Shown: positions 1 to 8,147 of the stretch, piece by piece
Layout: every line of letters starts with the position of its first letter
How positions within the stretch are numbered: the first letter of the stretch is position 1
Assembly: GCA_023436205.1 (NCBI GenBank)
Contig: JAEZKC010000110.1
Span: forward strand, 1 to 55,515
Origin: Fibrobacterota bacterium
Lineage (GTDB): Bacteria; Fibrobacterota; Chitinivibrionia; Chitinivibrionales; Chitinispirillaceae
Reading direction: 5' to 3'
Length of the DNA: 55,515 nucleotides
The notes under the pieces: model-generated
The model's input: only the letters and a program-made list of their open reading frames with translations
The model's database searches: none
What the model was told of the DNA's origin: nothing
Translations under genes and position numbers: made by a program

Positions 1-53
1 TAGTCCGTCCCCGGCAAATCCGGTAGTCCGTCCCCGACAAATCGGCAGTCCGG
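1..53. repeat. Short tandem GGTAGTCCGTCCCC repeat at left window edge
   Basis: Two copies of TAGTCCGTCCCC (1-12 and 24-35) and a decayed third (GGCAGTCCGG, 44-53) lie about 22-23 bp apart with A-rich spacers. The same unit occurs at 40779, 40801, 43204 and 55459-55515, and in inverted orientation (GGGGACGGAC) at 40540, 40731, 42498 and 43433. It is therefore a dispersed repeat of this genome. From memory, such units often accompany IS200-like/REP-associated transposases in environmental bacteria, but no such transposase is in the window. Confidence 0.8.
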
Positions 54-111
54 TATGATTCTTGCAATTCTGTAATTAGCCGATTGTTTCCATTTACGAG
101 AGGAGATGCTT

Positions 112-399
112 ATGCCAGCCTCTAGATCGAAAATTACCATCAACCATGAAGAGATCAAAAACTGGGTGGAGGAACACGATGGCAAGCCGGTCAAAGTTAA
201 AGGAACCGGTGGCGACGGTGATCCGGGAATACTCAGGATTGATTTTCCGGGCGGAGCAGGAGAGGAAAGTCTGGAGAGGATCTCCTGGAGTGACTGGTTT
301 GATAAATTCGAGGAGAATCGACTTGCCTTTCTCTATCAAGAGCATAAAAAGACCGGAGAGGACAGCACATTCTTCAAACTGGTAAGAAGAACCACCTAG
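112..399 (+). CDS. Small conserved soluble protein, function unknown
   Basis: This 95-residue soluble protein has no signal peptide or membrane segment. The conserved core is a KGTGGDGDPGILRIDFPG stretch (about residues 30-47), then SLERISWSDWFDKFEE and LAFLYQE. I recognise it as a small family that databases often mislabel '1,4-alpha-glucan branching enzyme'; nothing here supports an enzymatic role. I prefer the ATG at 112 to the one at 106, because GAGAGGAG at 98-105 sits 6 bases ahead of it. It shares an operon with the next small gene, 20 bases downstream. Confidence 0.8.
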   Translation: MPASRSKITINHEEIKNWVEEHDGKPVKVKGTGGDGDPGILRIDFPGGAGEESLERISWSDWFDKFEENRLAFLYQEHKKTGEDSTFFKLVRRTT

Positions 400-419
400 A
401 CCAGGAACCGGAGGGATTT

Positions 420-608
420 ATGAACATTGAAATCACATCCAAACAGGCACAGTTACTTATCGACACTCTGGAGGGAAGTCTGGGGGAGATCCGCATGGAG
501 ATTGCCGATACCGACAGCCCCTTCTATAAAGACAAATTGAGGGAACAGAAAGAGGAAATTAAGAGTCTTCTAAATCAACTGAAATCAAGAAAAAGCGGAG
601 AGATCTGA
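420..608 (+). CDS. Small helical protein, function unknown
   Basis: This 62-residue charged protein is predicted to form two helices: KQAQLLIDTLEGSLGEIRMEI, then KLREQKEEIKSLLNQLKSRK. It has no cysteines and no membrane segment. A clear GGAGGG ribosome site precedes the ATG, and the gene follows its neighbour by 20 bases, so the two are probably co-transcribed. Similar short proteins with a 'KQAQLL..LEG.LG..' start are common hypotheticals. No function is inferred. Confidence 0.7.
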   Translation: MNIEITSKQAQLLIDTLEGSLGEIRMEIADTDSPFYKDKLREQKEEIKSLLNQLKSRKSGEI

Positions 609-615
609 GAACAAA

Positions 616-658
616 AGGCCTGATCCTCCTGCCCTTCAGAGACAGGCGGACCAGGCCT
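616..658. terminator. Bidirectional hairpin terminator between convergent genes
   Basis: AGGCCTG (616-622) pairs with CAGGCCT (652-658), extended by TCC/GGA pairing inside. On the reverse strand the stem is followed by TTTTGT, so it fits best as the terminator of galE. It also separates the convergent small-protein operon. Confidence 0.6.
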
Positions 659-661
659 GAT

Positions 662-1642
662 TTATGCATTAACCAGCTCTCGCTTATACACATTCCAGGT
701 GCTCGAAACCAAAGTCTCCACATTACTGTGAAGCGCCTTCCATCCTAGAATCTGTTCTGCCAAAGTGGATGAGGCCACCACTTTTACCGGATCACCGGCC
801 CTGCGCCCCACCACTTCTGCTGCAATGGATCTACCGGTAATCTCGCGCGCCTTCTCCAGCATCGCTTTTACGCTGATACCGTTTTCACTGCCCAGATTAA
901 CCGTGATACTGCGATCTTCGGAATCTATATAATCCAGTGCCATGGCATGTGCCTGAGCGAGGTCCCACACATGTACATAATCTCTAACACAAGTATGATC
1001 GGGAGTGTCCCAGTCATCACCAAAGATCTGAAGTTTGTCCCGTTTGCCGGCAGCAACTTCCATTATAACCGGGAGCAGATTTGAGGGATTGCGCTCCAAT
1101 CCCTGGATTCTTCCCTGCAGATCGTATCCGGCAGCATTAAAGTATCTCAAAGCGGCAAACCTGAGCCCCTTCAACCTGTCGTACCAGTCAAGAAAACGCT
1201 CGATTTCAAGTTTGGTGAACCCATAGTAGTTTTCGGGGTTTTGCGGATGTTTCTCATCCATGGGCAGATATTGAGGTGCCCCGTAAACGGCTGCGGAAGA
1301 GGAGAACACTACCTTTTTAATGCCGGCCTCGGAAGCGGCATTAAGGAGATTCAAGGTTCCGGTAATGTTGTTGATCGAGTACTTTTCCGGCAGAATCATT
1401 GATTCACCAGCTGCTTTAAATGCCGCCAGATGAATGAAAGCATCAAAACCGGTGGACATGGTTTTCACCAGGGTAGCGTAATCGAGAATATCCCCTTTTA
1501 CAAATTGTGCTTCGGGAAAAAGATTCTCCCTGCAGCCACTTGAAAGATTATCGAAAACAGTAACCTGATTACCCCGGTCCAAAAGAACCCGGGAAACATG
1601 ACTTCCTATGTAGCCCGCACCACCAACAACCAGAACCTTCAT
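662..1642 (-). CDS. galE: UDP-glucose 4-epimerase
   Basis: This is an extended short-chain dehydrogenase of 326 residues, the usual GalE length, that interconverts UDP-glucose and UDP-galactose for surface polysaccharide and Leloir metabolism. The N-terminal GGAGYIGSH NAD-binding loop (residues 7-15), the SSSAAVYG catalytic serine segment and the YYGFTK tyrosine/lysine pair are all present, with AALRYFNAAG and CVRDYVHV further on. The ATG at 1642 fits better than the one at 1648, because AGGGG lies 7 bases before it and abuts the other. The gene follows the S1-domain gene after about 10 bases, so the two form one operon. Confidence 0.95.
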   Translation of the reverse strand: MKVLVVGGAGYIGSHVSRVLLDRGNQVTVFDNLSSGCRENLFPEAQFVKGDILDYATLVKTMSTGFDAFIHLAAFKAAGESMILPEKYSINNITGTLNLLNAASEAGIKKVVFSSSAAVYGAPQYLPMDEKHPQNPENYYGFTKLEIERFLDWYDRLKGLRFAALRYFNAAGYDLQGRIQGLERNPSNLLPVIMEVAAGKRDKLQIFGDDWDTPDHTCVRDYVHVWDLAQAHAMALDYIDSEDRSITVNLGSENGISVKAMLEKAREITGRSIAAEVVGRRAGDPVKVVASSTLAEQILGWKALHSNVETLVSSTWNVYKRELVNA

Positions 1643-1652
1643 CGGCATACCC

Positions 1653-3140
1653 CTATTTCTTGGACTTCAAAGCAGCCATAAGAGCCGCACCGAATTCCGT
1701 GGAAGAATCAGACACCTTCTTCTCGGATTGTGCATGCTGCTTCTGTAGGAACTGCTTGGTCTCTTCGCTGTCACGGCGAGCTTCAGCCATCCCCATGGAG
1801 AGAGAAATCCGCCGATTTTCCTTATCCAGTGATTCCACATGCACCGTAACCGCCTCCCCCTCTTTGAGGGAATCTTTTTTATCAGCCGACATATTAGAAA
1901 AAACCAGTAATCCGGTTATCCCTTCAGCCAAATCAACAAAGTATCCATACTTTGCTTTTTTAGCCACTGTACCTGCAATATCCGATCCAACCGGGAATCT
2001 CTCCTCGATGTCATTCCAAGGATCATCAGCAACATCTTTAAGACTAAGTGATATGGATTTTTTCTTTTCGTCAATACTGAGCACTGTAACATTGACCATC
2101 TGACCGGGTTTTACCACTTCGGATGGATGGTGCACTCTCTTTCCCCAGGCCATTTCAGAAACGTGAACCAGACCCTCCACACCGGGGATAATTTCCACAA
2201 AAGCCCCAAAATCGGCAAGGCGAGTCACTTTTCCACTCACTGATTGCCCGATGGAAATGGAGGACATCACCTTGATCCAGGGATCCTCAAGCACCTGCTT
2301 GATCGAAAGAGAAATTTTCGAATTGCGCAGCGGCTCCTTGCGCTCGATCTTAAGCACCACAAACTCCACTTCCTGGCCTACGGAGAAAGAATCACCCAAA
2401 TTCTGGGCACGCTCCCAGGAAACTTCAGAAATGTGAACCAGACCCTCCAGATCACCAATCTCAACGAACAGTCCGAATTCGGCAATTTTGGAGATCCGCC
2501 CCTTTAGCACTGTCTGCTCCTCGGCAGCACTGACAAGCTTATCAATCTGCTCCTGAAGCCCGGATTCAAGCAGAGGCACCCTGCTCACGACAATGTTTCT
2601 TCCACCCTCAGTGATGCGGGTGATTATGAAGTCCAGAGTTTTACCCAAAAACACGTTAACATCACTGGTAAACTTGATGTCGATCTGGGAAACAGGACAG
2701 AAAGCACGATGACCCATAATCTTAATATTCAATCCGCCTTTGCTGACCCCGGTTACTTTTCCCTGAACCGGCATCTTACTATTCAGCGCATCCATCAGCA
2801 TACCAATGTCTGCGGAATGCCCTGCCAGGCTCTTACTGACATGAATTTCGCTGGCCTGCTCCGAAATAACATACCCGCTGAACTTATCACCTTCCTTAAC
2901 CTGAACAACCCCATCCTTGTCGATGAGCTCGCCAAGCTTGATTAGCGCTTCAGTTTTAGCTCCGATATCCACAAAAGCATACTCCGAACCGATTCTGGTA
3001 ATTTTACCGGAAACCTTTTCCCCCGGAGAAAAACTTTTCACCTTCTTATCATAACCGTCGAGCATCTTCATCAGCTGATCAGACTTCTGGTCCTCTGATG
3101 CATTCTCGTCGAAAAAATTGTCGTAATCCTTGTCTTTCAT
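1653..3140 (-). CDS. Multi-domain S1 RNA-binding protein (ribosomal protein S1-like)
   Basis: This 495-residue cytoplasmic protein has an acidic N-terminus (about 35 residues) and five S1/OB-fold domains at roughly 37-105, 120-190, 208-276, 295-365 and 378-450. Domains 3 and 4 are the most canonical (GLFVEIGDLEGLVHISE; GAFVEIIPGVEGLVHVSE). The C-terminus is charged. The arrangement fits ribosomal protein S1 or a paralogue that binds mRNA during initiation; S1 often has six domains, so the true rpsA may lie elsewhere. It is the first gene of a two-gene operon with galE and is transcribed away from queD. Confidence 0.85.
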   Translation of the reverse strand: MKDKDYDNFFDENASEDQKSDQLMKMLDGYDKKVKSFSPGEKVSGKITRIGSEYAFVDIGAKTEALIKLGELIDKDGVVQVKEGDKFSGYVISEQASEIHVSKSLAGHSADIGMLMDALNSKMPVQGKVTGVSKGGLNIKIMGHRAFCPVSQIDIKFTSDVNVFLGKTLDFIITRITEGGRNIVVSRVPLLESGLQEQIDKLVSAAEEQTVLKGRISKIAEFGLFVEIGDLEGLVHISEVSWERAQNLGDSFSVGQEVEFVVLKIERKEPLRNSKISLSIKQVLEDPWIKVMSSISIGQSVSGKVTRLADFGAFVEIIPGVEGLVHVSEMAWGKRVHHPSEVVKPGQMVNVTVLSIDEKKKSISLSLKDVADDPWNDIEERFPVGSDIAGTVAKKAKYGYFVDLAEGITGLLVFSNMSADKKDSLKEGEAVTVHVESLDKENRRISLSMGMAEARRDSEETKQFLQKQHAQSEKKVSDSSTEFGAALMAALKSKK

Positions 3141-3256
3141 AACAGCTCTCCTCGGAAATCGTTCGGTTGCACTTGGGACAATCTATAAAAATACCTTCTG
3201 CAGAGATACGATACAAAGTCAGAAAACCCTAAACTCTTCTAAAATCTATTACTAGA

Positions 3257-3290
3257 GGGGATTCATTCAGCATAATTTACCTGCATCCCC
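3257..3290 (+). promoter_or_regulatory. Leader hairpin upstream of queD, role unknown
   Basis: GGGGAT (3257-3262) can pair with ATCCCC (3285-3290) across a 22-base loop, 47 bases before queD. A preQ1 riboswitch would be logical here, but I cannot match the compact preQ1-I consensus, so this is only a possible leader structure. Confidence 0.2.
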
Positions 3291-3336
3291 GGATTAACTA
3301 CTATATTTCCTGTTTTAGAACTCAGGAAGGAATCAC

Positions 3337-3705
3337 ATGTACGAAATTTCCACAGAAGCCAATTTTTCAGCTGCGCACAGACTTCTCAACTATAGCGGGC
3401 CATGTGAAAACCTGCATGGTCACAACTGGCTGGTCAAAGCGGTCGTCAAGTGCGAAAACCTGGACCAGAGTGGTCTGGGCATCGATTTCAAAATACTCAA
3501 GCAGAAGCTTAAGGACATTCTTGAGGCATTTGACCACAAAGATCTTAATGTGGTGCTTCAACCAACAGGCCTCAACCCCTCATCGGAAAATATCGCCCGC
3601 TACATTTTTGAAAAGCTTCAAGAATCGCTTTCAGACTGGAACGGGGATGTGGCACGTGTGGAGGTCCAGGAAACTCCCGGCAACTGCGCAGCCTATTACA
3701 GATAA
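3337..3705 (+). CDS. queD: 6-carboxy-5,6,7,8-tetrahydropterin synthase
   Basis: QueD makes 6-carboxytetrahydropterin from dihydroneopterin triphosphate, the second step of queuosine-precursor synthesis. The zinc ligands are visible as H14 (SAAH) and H27/H29 (ENLHGHNW), with the catalytic cysteine C23 between them. The FDHKDLN, NPSSENIA and VEVQETP signatures of the family follow. Its 122 residues are the normal length. AGGAAGG lies upstream of the ATG. It opens a queD-queE-queC operon; no folE or queF is nearby, so the GTP cyclohydrolase step must be encoded elsewhere. Confidence 0.95.
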   Translation: MYEISTEANFSAAHRLLNYSGPCENLHGHNWLVKAVVKCENLDQSGLGIDFKILKQKLKDILEAFDHKDLNVVLQPTGLNPSSENIARYIFEKLQESLSDWNGDVARVEVQETPGNCAAYYR

Positions 3706-3706
3706 T

Positions 3707-4345
3707 ATGCTCAGGGTAAACGAAATATTTAAAAGTATCCAGGGAGAATCCACTTTTGCGGGCTGCCTCTGTACTTTTATCAGATTATCCGGCTGTAACC
3801 TCTCCTGCTTGTGGTGTGACACATCCTATGCGCAAGAAGAAACCAGCACCGAAATGTGCATTGAAGAGATTATTTCCGAGGTAAAACAGCTTGGAATAAA
3901 CATGGTTGAGATCACAGGCGGAGAACCACTGATGCAAACACAAACTCCGCAGTTATGTTCTGATCTGCTTAAAAATGGGTACAAGGTACTTATAGAAACC
4001 AATGGATCACAGGATATCGGGCTACTGCCGCCAGGGGTGAGGCGAGTTGTTGATGTAAAATGCCCGGGAAGCGGTGAAGGTGACAGTTTTCTTATGAGCA
4101 ACCTACAGAAATTCAGCTGTACAGATGAAGTAAAGTTTGTCATCGCCAGTCTTGAGGATGCCCAGTGGGCTGAACAATTCACTCTTGACCACAAGCTCAT
4201 TAATCACTGCACGGTCATCTTTTCTCCTGTCATTAGTTCATTTCCGCCCGCTCAGCTGGCTGAGTATATTGTAAGAAAAAATTTGAATGTACGATTCGGA
4301 CTTCAGTTGCACAAGGTGCTCTGGGGTGATAAACGTGGCGTTTGA
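3707..4345 (+). CDS. queE: 7-carboxy-7-deazaguanine synthase (radical SAM)
   Basis: QueE is a radical SAM enzyme that contracts the ring of 6-carboxytetrahydropterin to 7-carboxy-7-deazaguanine. The N-terminal EIFKSIQGES segment is typical, and the cluster-binding CxxxCxxC is C30-C34-C37 (CNLSCLWC). ITGGEPL follows. The open frame extends upstream through queD, but the ATG at 3707, one base after the queD stop, gives the normal 212-residue length and family N-terminus. It is presumably translationally coupled to queD. Confidence 0.95.
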   Translation: MLRVNEIFKSIQGESTFAGCLCTFIRLSGCNLSCLWCDTSYAQEETSTEMCIEEIISEVKQLGINMVEITGGEPLMQTQTPQLCSDLLKNGYKVLIETNGSQDIGLLPPGVRRVVDVKCPGSGEGDSFLMSNLQKFSCTDEVKFVIASLEDAQWAEQFTLDHKLINHCTVIFSPVISSFPPAQLAEYIVRKNLNVRFGLQLHKVLWGDKRGV

Positions 4346-4370
4346 CAATAAATTACTTAAGGGACTGTAA

Positions 4371-5039
4371 ATGAAAAAGGCTATCATACTACTAAGCGGC
4401 GGAATCGACAGCGCCACCTGCGGTATTATTGCAAAACACCTCGGATATGAGCTGCATGCACTCAGCTTCTCTTATGGTCAGAGACACGATTTTGAACTTC
4501 AGTGTGCCGCAAACGTGGCCCGCTTTCTTGGCTGTAAAGAGCACCGCACCATAAACATTGACCTGAGATCATTTGGCGGGAGCGCGTTGACATCAGATAT
4601 GGAGGTTCCTAAAAACCGTAATATCGGCAGTGAGATACCGGTTACCTATGTACCGGCTAGAAATACAGTTTTTTTATCCTTTGCCCTGGCCTGGGCGGAA
4701 GTGCTCAACTGCTTCCATATTTTCATAGGAGTCAACGCAGTAGACTATTCAGGTTACCCGGACTGCAGACCGGAATTCATACAAGCGTATGAAAAAATGG
4801 CTAATCTGGCAACCAAAGCAGGTGTTGAAGGTGCCAAGCTTAAGATTAACACCCCACTTATAAGCTTGACCAAAGCAGAAATCATCAAAAAAGGTGTCGA
4901 GTTGGGTATGGATTACAGCCTTACGCATAGCTGTTACGATCCACATTCCGACGGAAGGTCCTGCGGCCAGTGTGACAGCTGTATCATCAGAAGAAAAGGA
5001 TTCGAAGAAGCAGGTGTTTCGGATCCCACCAGGTATTGA
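4371..5039 (+). CDS. queC: 7-cyano-7-deazaguanine synthase
   Basis: QueC converts 7-carboxy-7-deazaguanine to preQ0 using ATP and ammonia. The PP-loop SGGIDS is at residues 9-14, FSYGQRH follows, and VDYSGYPDCRPEF is the family signature. The C-terminal zinc site is intact, with four cysteines in the HSCYDPHSDGRSCGQCDSC region. At 222 residues it is full length. The gene lies 25 bases after queE. The set stops at preQ0; no queF reductase is adjacent. Confidence 0.95.
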   Translation: MKKAIILLSGGIDSATCGIIAKHLGYELHALSFSYGQRHDFELQCAANVARFLGCKEHRTINIDLRSFGGSALTSDMEVPKNRNIGSEIPVTYVPARNTVFLSFALAWAEVLNCFHIFIGVNAVDYSGYPDCRPEFIQAYEKMANLATKAGVEGAKLKINTPLISLTKAEIIKKGVELGMDYSLTHSCYDPHSDGRSCGQCDSCIIRRKGFEEAGVSDPTRY

Positions 5040-5229
5040 TTTCAGCCCTGAATGCTGTTTACCAGTGATTCTGTTGTTCTGGCAATAACCACTTCCCGAA
5101 CATGAGCGCATTCCAGCCTTCATGTGAATTCCTGATTACACATTTTAACATGCACAGTCATAATAATGCTTTGTTCAACCGATTCGATCATTATTTTCTT
5201 TTAATATCAGCATTTTCAAAGCCGGGTAA

Positions 5230-5976
5230 ATGAAACGACCTCTGCTCATATCCGTTCTGCTTCTCCTTTCATGCTCGAGTTCCATTCCGATAATGGATGC
5301 GAATATCGGGTCGGGAGCTTCTTTTGATATCAGAGGCACTGTCTTCAATGATATTTTCAAGGACAGCCTCATGAGAAGCGATACCGGGCGAGAACTGAAC
5401 AACAGTCTGCTTTACAGTTTTCCGATCAACGCAACAGTGAGGTTTTCTATAGGCGACCGGGTCGAAGTAGGTGGATGGTTTTTCGGTGGATATGGAAAAT
5501 TCCTCATCCTGAAACCAGAACCGGCAGCAACAGGTTATCTGGATAGAATTGCGCTATCTGCATTTGTCAGCGGACATATGGCAGGGCATCTGCTGGGAGG
5601 CCAAACTGAGTCGTCACTGCTGGCAGGACTTCTCACCAGTTACCCCCTAAATGAAAAGTGCAATCTTACTTCAGGGATATACGGGATGTTCTCCCGAAGC
5701 CAAAGAAGTCAGGCGGAGATGGATTTTGAGTTCTGGGTTGTGAAATTGACGGCTGATCGCCTGAGGCTGGTGCTTCCCCTCTCCATTAACTACAAGGTGA
5801 AATACCGAGCCGGGCAGTATATAGTTTTTGGCGGAATCAATTTTCCTCTGGACCTGATGGAGCGGTATTCCATCACCATAGATCGAGGTATAGATGAGCC
5901 GGAAATCAGGAGTCTGGGTAGCAGCAAACGGCTTAACGCCGAGCTTCGAGCCGGAGTCAATTTTCCAGTATGGTAA
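5230..5976 (+). CDS. Predicted lipoprotein, function unknown
   Basis: The 248-residue product begins MKRPLLISVLLLLSC; the lipobox (LLSC, Cys15) predicts a lipoprotein anchored in the envelope. The rest is rich in alternating hydrophobic and polar beta-strand-like segments (for example NATVRFSIGDRVEVGGWFFGGYG and SINYKVKYRAGQYIVFGGINF). This suggests a beta-rich, perhaps barrel-like, fold. I do not recognise the family. The ribosome site is weak. It stands alone between queC and a convergent operon. Confidence 0.65.
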   Translation: MKRPLLISVLLLLSCSSSIPIMDANIGSGASFDIRGTVFNDIFKDSLMRSDTGRELNNSLLYSFPINATVRFSIGDRVEVGGWFFGGYGKFLILKPEPAATGYLDRIALSAFVSGHMAGHLLGGQTESSLLAGLLTSYPLNEKCNLTSGIYGMFSRSQRSQAEMDFEFWVVKLTADRLRLVLPLSINYKVKYRAGQYIVFGGINFPLDLMERYSITIDRGIDEPEIRSLGSSKRLNAELRAGVNFPVW

Positions 5977-6035
5977 GGTCGCTTCAGAAGTAATGGCTTT
6001 TATCAATTACGAAATAGCCAGCAGGTAGTTACAGA

Positions 6036-6070
6036 AAAGCTGGGCAGATTATTCTGTATAGCCCAGCTTT
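6036..6070. terminator. Terminator at the end of the moxR-DUF58-M20 operon
   Basis: A perfect 10-bp stem pairs AAAGCTGGGC (6036-6045) with GCCCAGCTTT (6061-6070) around a 15-base loop. On the reverse strand it continues into TTTTCTG, as an intrinsic terminator should. It overlaps the last codons of the M20 gene, and it could also stop read-through from the lipoprotein gene on the other strand. Confidence 0.65.
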
Positions 6071-7242
6071 CCAAGTGTAAACAGCACGTGCGCCGCCATA
6101 CCAGTGCGTAAAGCACCCTCATCGGGCAGGAAACGGGGACTGTGGATTCCCTCCATTCGCCTCTTGTTAGCGGGTCTGACGCCCAGATAAACGAAAAGCC
6201 CCGGAGAGAGCTGCTGATATCTGGCAAAGTCTTCGGCATACATGGTGGGGACACTCCGGATAATCACATTTGAATCACCAAGATATTCACTGATCGCTTC
6301 TGATGCCATGCGCGCCAGTTCAGGACTGTTGTATCCGGGAGGATATGATTTTTCATAGGTAAAGTCGACAGATGCTCTGAACGAGGCAGCCGTCTGCTTG
6401 AGCACCTCCCGCATACGCTTAATGAGAAATTCCTGCAGGTCTGACGAATAGGTGCGTACCGTACCTTTAAAAAGAGCAGTATCGGGAATGATGTTACGAC
6501 GGGTGCCAGCCTGGATACAGCCGACAGTGAGCACTGCCGGTTCACTTGAAGGCTTTTCGCGGGAAATGAGAGTCTGCAGATTCATAATCATGGATGATGC
6601 ACACACAATGGGATCGACAGTGACTTCAGGAGTGGCGCCATGACCGCCTCTACCCTTGACTGTGACATCGAATGTAAGTACCCCGGCATAATCGTACCCT
6701 TCTTTAATACCAATTGTTCCACTTTTATGGTCGGCACTCACGTGAAGCCCAAAAACAGCATCAGTTTTTTTAGGAAACACCCCTGATTTAATCAACCCGT
6801 AGGCTCCCCCAGGTTCCTCTTCCTCCGAAGGCTGGAAAAGAAATACGACTGTTCCCTTCCATTCACTCCTAAGTTTGTCAAGAAGACGAACCGCTCCAAG
6901 CAGTATAGCGGTATGCATGTCGTGACCACAGGCATGCATCACCCTTCCCTTTTCTGATGCGAAAGGGATATCATTCTCTTCCTGAATTGCAAGGGCATCC
7001 ATGTCGGCCCGCAGCACAACAAGAGGTCCTTTACCGTTTTCCATGCGCAGGCTGACCGCAGTTTTATTAAGATGATAGAGCGGTTTAAAACCCCACGATG
7101 ACAGTTTGGAATACACCAGGCCGGCTGTTTCAAACTCCTGCCCCGAAAGCTCCGGATTTCTGTGAATGGTTCTGCGGATATCAACGATTTGAGGATAAAT
7201 CTCTTCAATGAGTCTGGCGAGTTGTGTAGCGTGTGTGTTCAT
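6049..7242 (-). CDS. M20-family amidohydrolase (N-acyl-amino-acid hydrolase type)
   Basis: This 397-residue cytoplasmic metallopeptidase belongs to the M20D/amidohydrolase group (hippurate or N-acyl-L-amino-acid hydrolase-like). Motifs are intact: LRADMDALAIQE, HACGHDMHTA (metal-binding Cys/His), the EEEPGGAYG catalytic glutamates, GLHV, and GRGGHGATPE of the dimerisation domain. The substrate cannot be told from sequence. It lies 26 bases after the DUF58 gene and is probably the last gene of that operon. Its link to the MoxR module is not obvious. Confidence 0.9.
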   Translation of the reverse strand: MNTHATQLARLIEEIYPQIVDIRRTIHRNPELSGQEFETAGLVYSKLSSWGFKPLYHLNKTAVSLRMENGKGPLVVLRADMDALAIQEENDIPFASEKGRVMHACGHDMHTAILLGAVRLLDKLRSEWKGTVVFLFQPSEEEEPGGAYGLIKSGVFPKKTDAVFGLHVSADHKSGTIGIKEGYDYAGVLTFDVTVKGRGGHGATPEVTVDPIVCASSMIMNLQTLISREKPSSEPAVLTVGCIQAGTRRNIIPDTALFKGTVRTYSSDLQEFLIKRMREVLKQTAASFRASVDFTYEKSYPPGYNSPELARMASEAISEYLGDSNVIIRSVPTMYAEDFARYQQLSPGLFVYLGVRPANKRRMEGIHSPRFLPDEGALRTGMAAHVLFTLGKLGYTE

Positions 7243-7268
7243 AGTAGTTGGTGTTCCGCTCTGGAGTG

Positions 7269-8147
7269 TCAGCGGAACATCTTCTCTCTTTTTCGGAAGA
7301 ATTTGACGATGGGATCCACATATCCAGTTTTTGTGGAAACCTGTATTGCATCAACACCAATGGATCGTAAAAACTCGTCCAGCACGGCGCGCCTTCTCTG
7401 ATGTTCTTTTCGATACTGATCGAGCAGTTTCTTACTTCTGGTGTCAAGCAGAAGCACTTCACCGGTTTCAGCGTCTTCAAGTTCAATAAGCCCCACCTGA
7501 GGAAGCTCCTCCTCACGAGGATCCTTTATGGAAACGGCAACCAGATCGTGGCGCTTGGAGGCCACTCTCAAAGGCGCCTCAAACCCGCTGGCCATAAAAT
7601 CTGAAACCAGAAACACCACACTGGTTTTAGTTTGTACCTTGTTGAGAAATTTCAGTGCCTCTCCGATATTGGTTCCCCGATTTTGAGGTTTGAAATAGAG
7701 AAGCTCCCGAATAACCCTGAGCACATGGTTTTTGCCTTTTCGCGGCGGGATATAAGTCTCAACCTCGGATGTAAAAATTATCAACCCCACCCGATCGTTG
7801 TTGCGAATGGCGGAAAATGCCAGAAGCGAGCAGAGCTCAACAGCCATTTCCCCCTTGAATTTTTCAATGGACCCGAAGTCACCCGAAGAAGATGCATCAA
7901 CCATAAGCATGACCGTAAGCTCACGCTCTTCCACATGTTTCTTGATATAAGGAGTTCCCATCCTCGCTGTGACATTCCAGTCTATACTGCGAACGTCATC
8001 ACCATCGGTGTAGGCCCTCACTTCGGAGAATTCCATTCCGCGCCCCTTGAAGGCGCTGTGATATTCTCCTGACAATATGGAATCGACAATCCGTTTGGTT
8101 CGGATCTCTATCTGACGTACTTTCTGCAAAACCTCTTTTGGTATCAT
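7269..8147 (-). CDS. DUF58 domain protein (MoxR partner)
   Basis: The 292-residue DUF58 protein carries the family signature GRGMEFSEVRAYTDGDDVRSIDWNV at about residues 35-59. A von Willebrand A-like segment follows (MLMVDASSSGDFG, a degenerate MIDAS, then VVFLVSDFMASG). It has no signal peptide or membrane helix. Such proteins accompany MoxR AAA+ ATPases and are thought to help assemble or activate envelope complexes. Its ATG overlaps the stop of the TPR gene (ATGA), indicating translational coupling. Confidence 0.9.
   Translation of the reverse strand: MIPKEVLQKVRQIEIRTKRIVDSILSGEYHSAFKGRGMEFSEVRAYTDGDDVRSIDWNVTARMGTPYIKKHVEERELTVMLMVDASSSGDFGSIEKFKGEMAVELCSLLAFSAIRNNDRVGLIIFTSEVETYIPPRKGKNHVLRVIRELLYFKPQNRGTNIGEALKFLNKVQTKTSVVFLVSDFMASGFEAPLRVASKRHDLVAVSIKDPREEELPQVGLIELEDAETGEVLLLDTRSKKLLDQYRKEHQRRRAVLDEFLRSIGVDAIQVSTKTGYVDPIVKFFRKREKMFR

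Noticed and set aside
3141..3336. preQ1 riboswitch before queD
   Set aside because: Context fits, but I could not find the compact preQ1-I stem, loop and A-rich tail; only a single 6-bp stem is visible.
3404..3706. Long N-terminal extension of queE
   Set aside because: It overlaps all of queD out of frame. The family N-terminus begins at the ATG at 3707.
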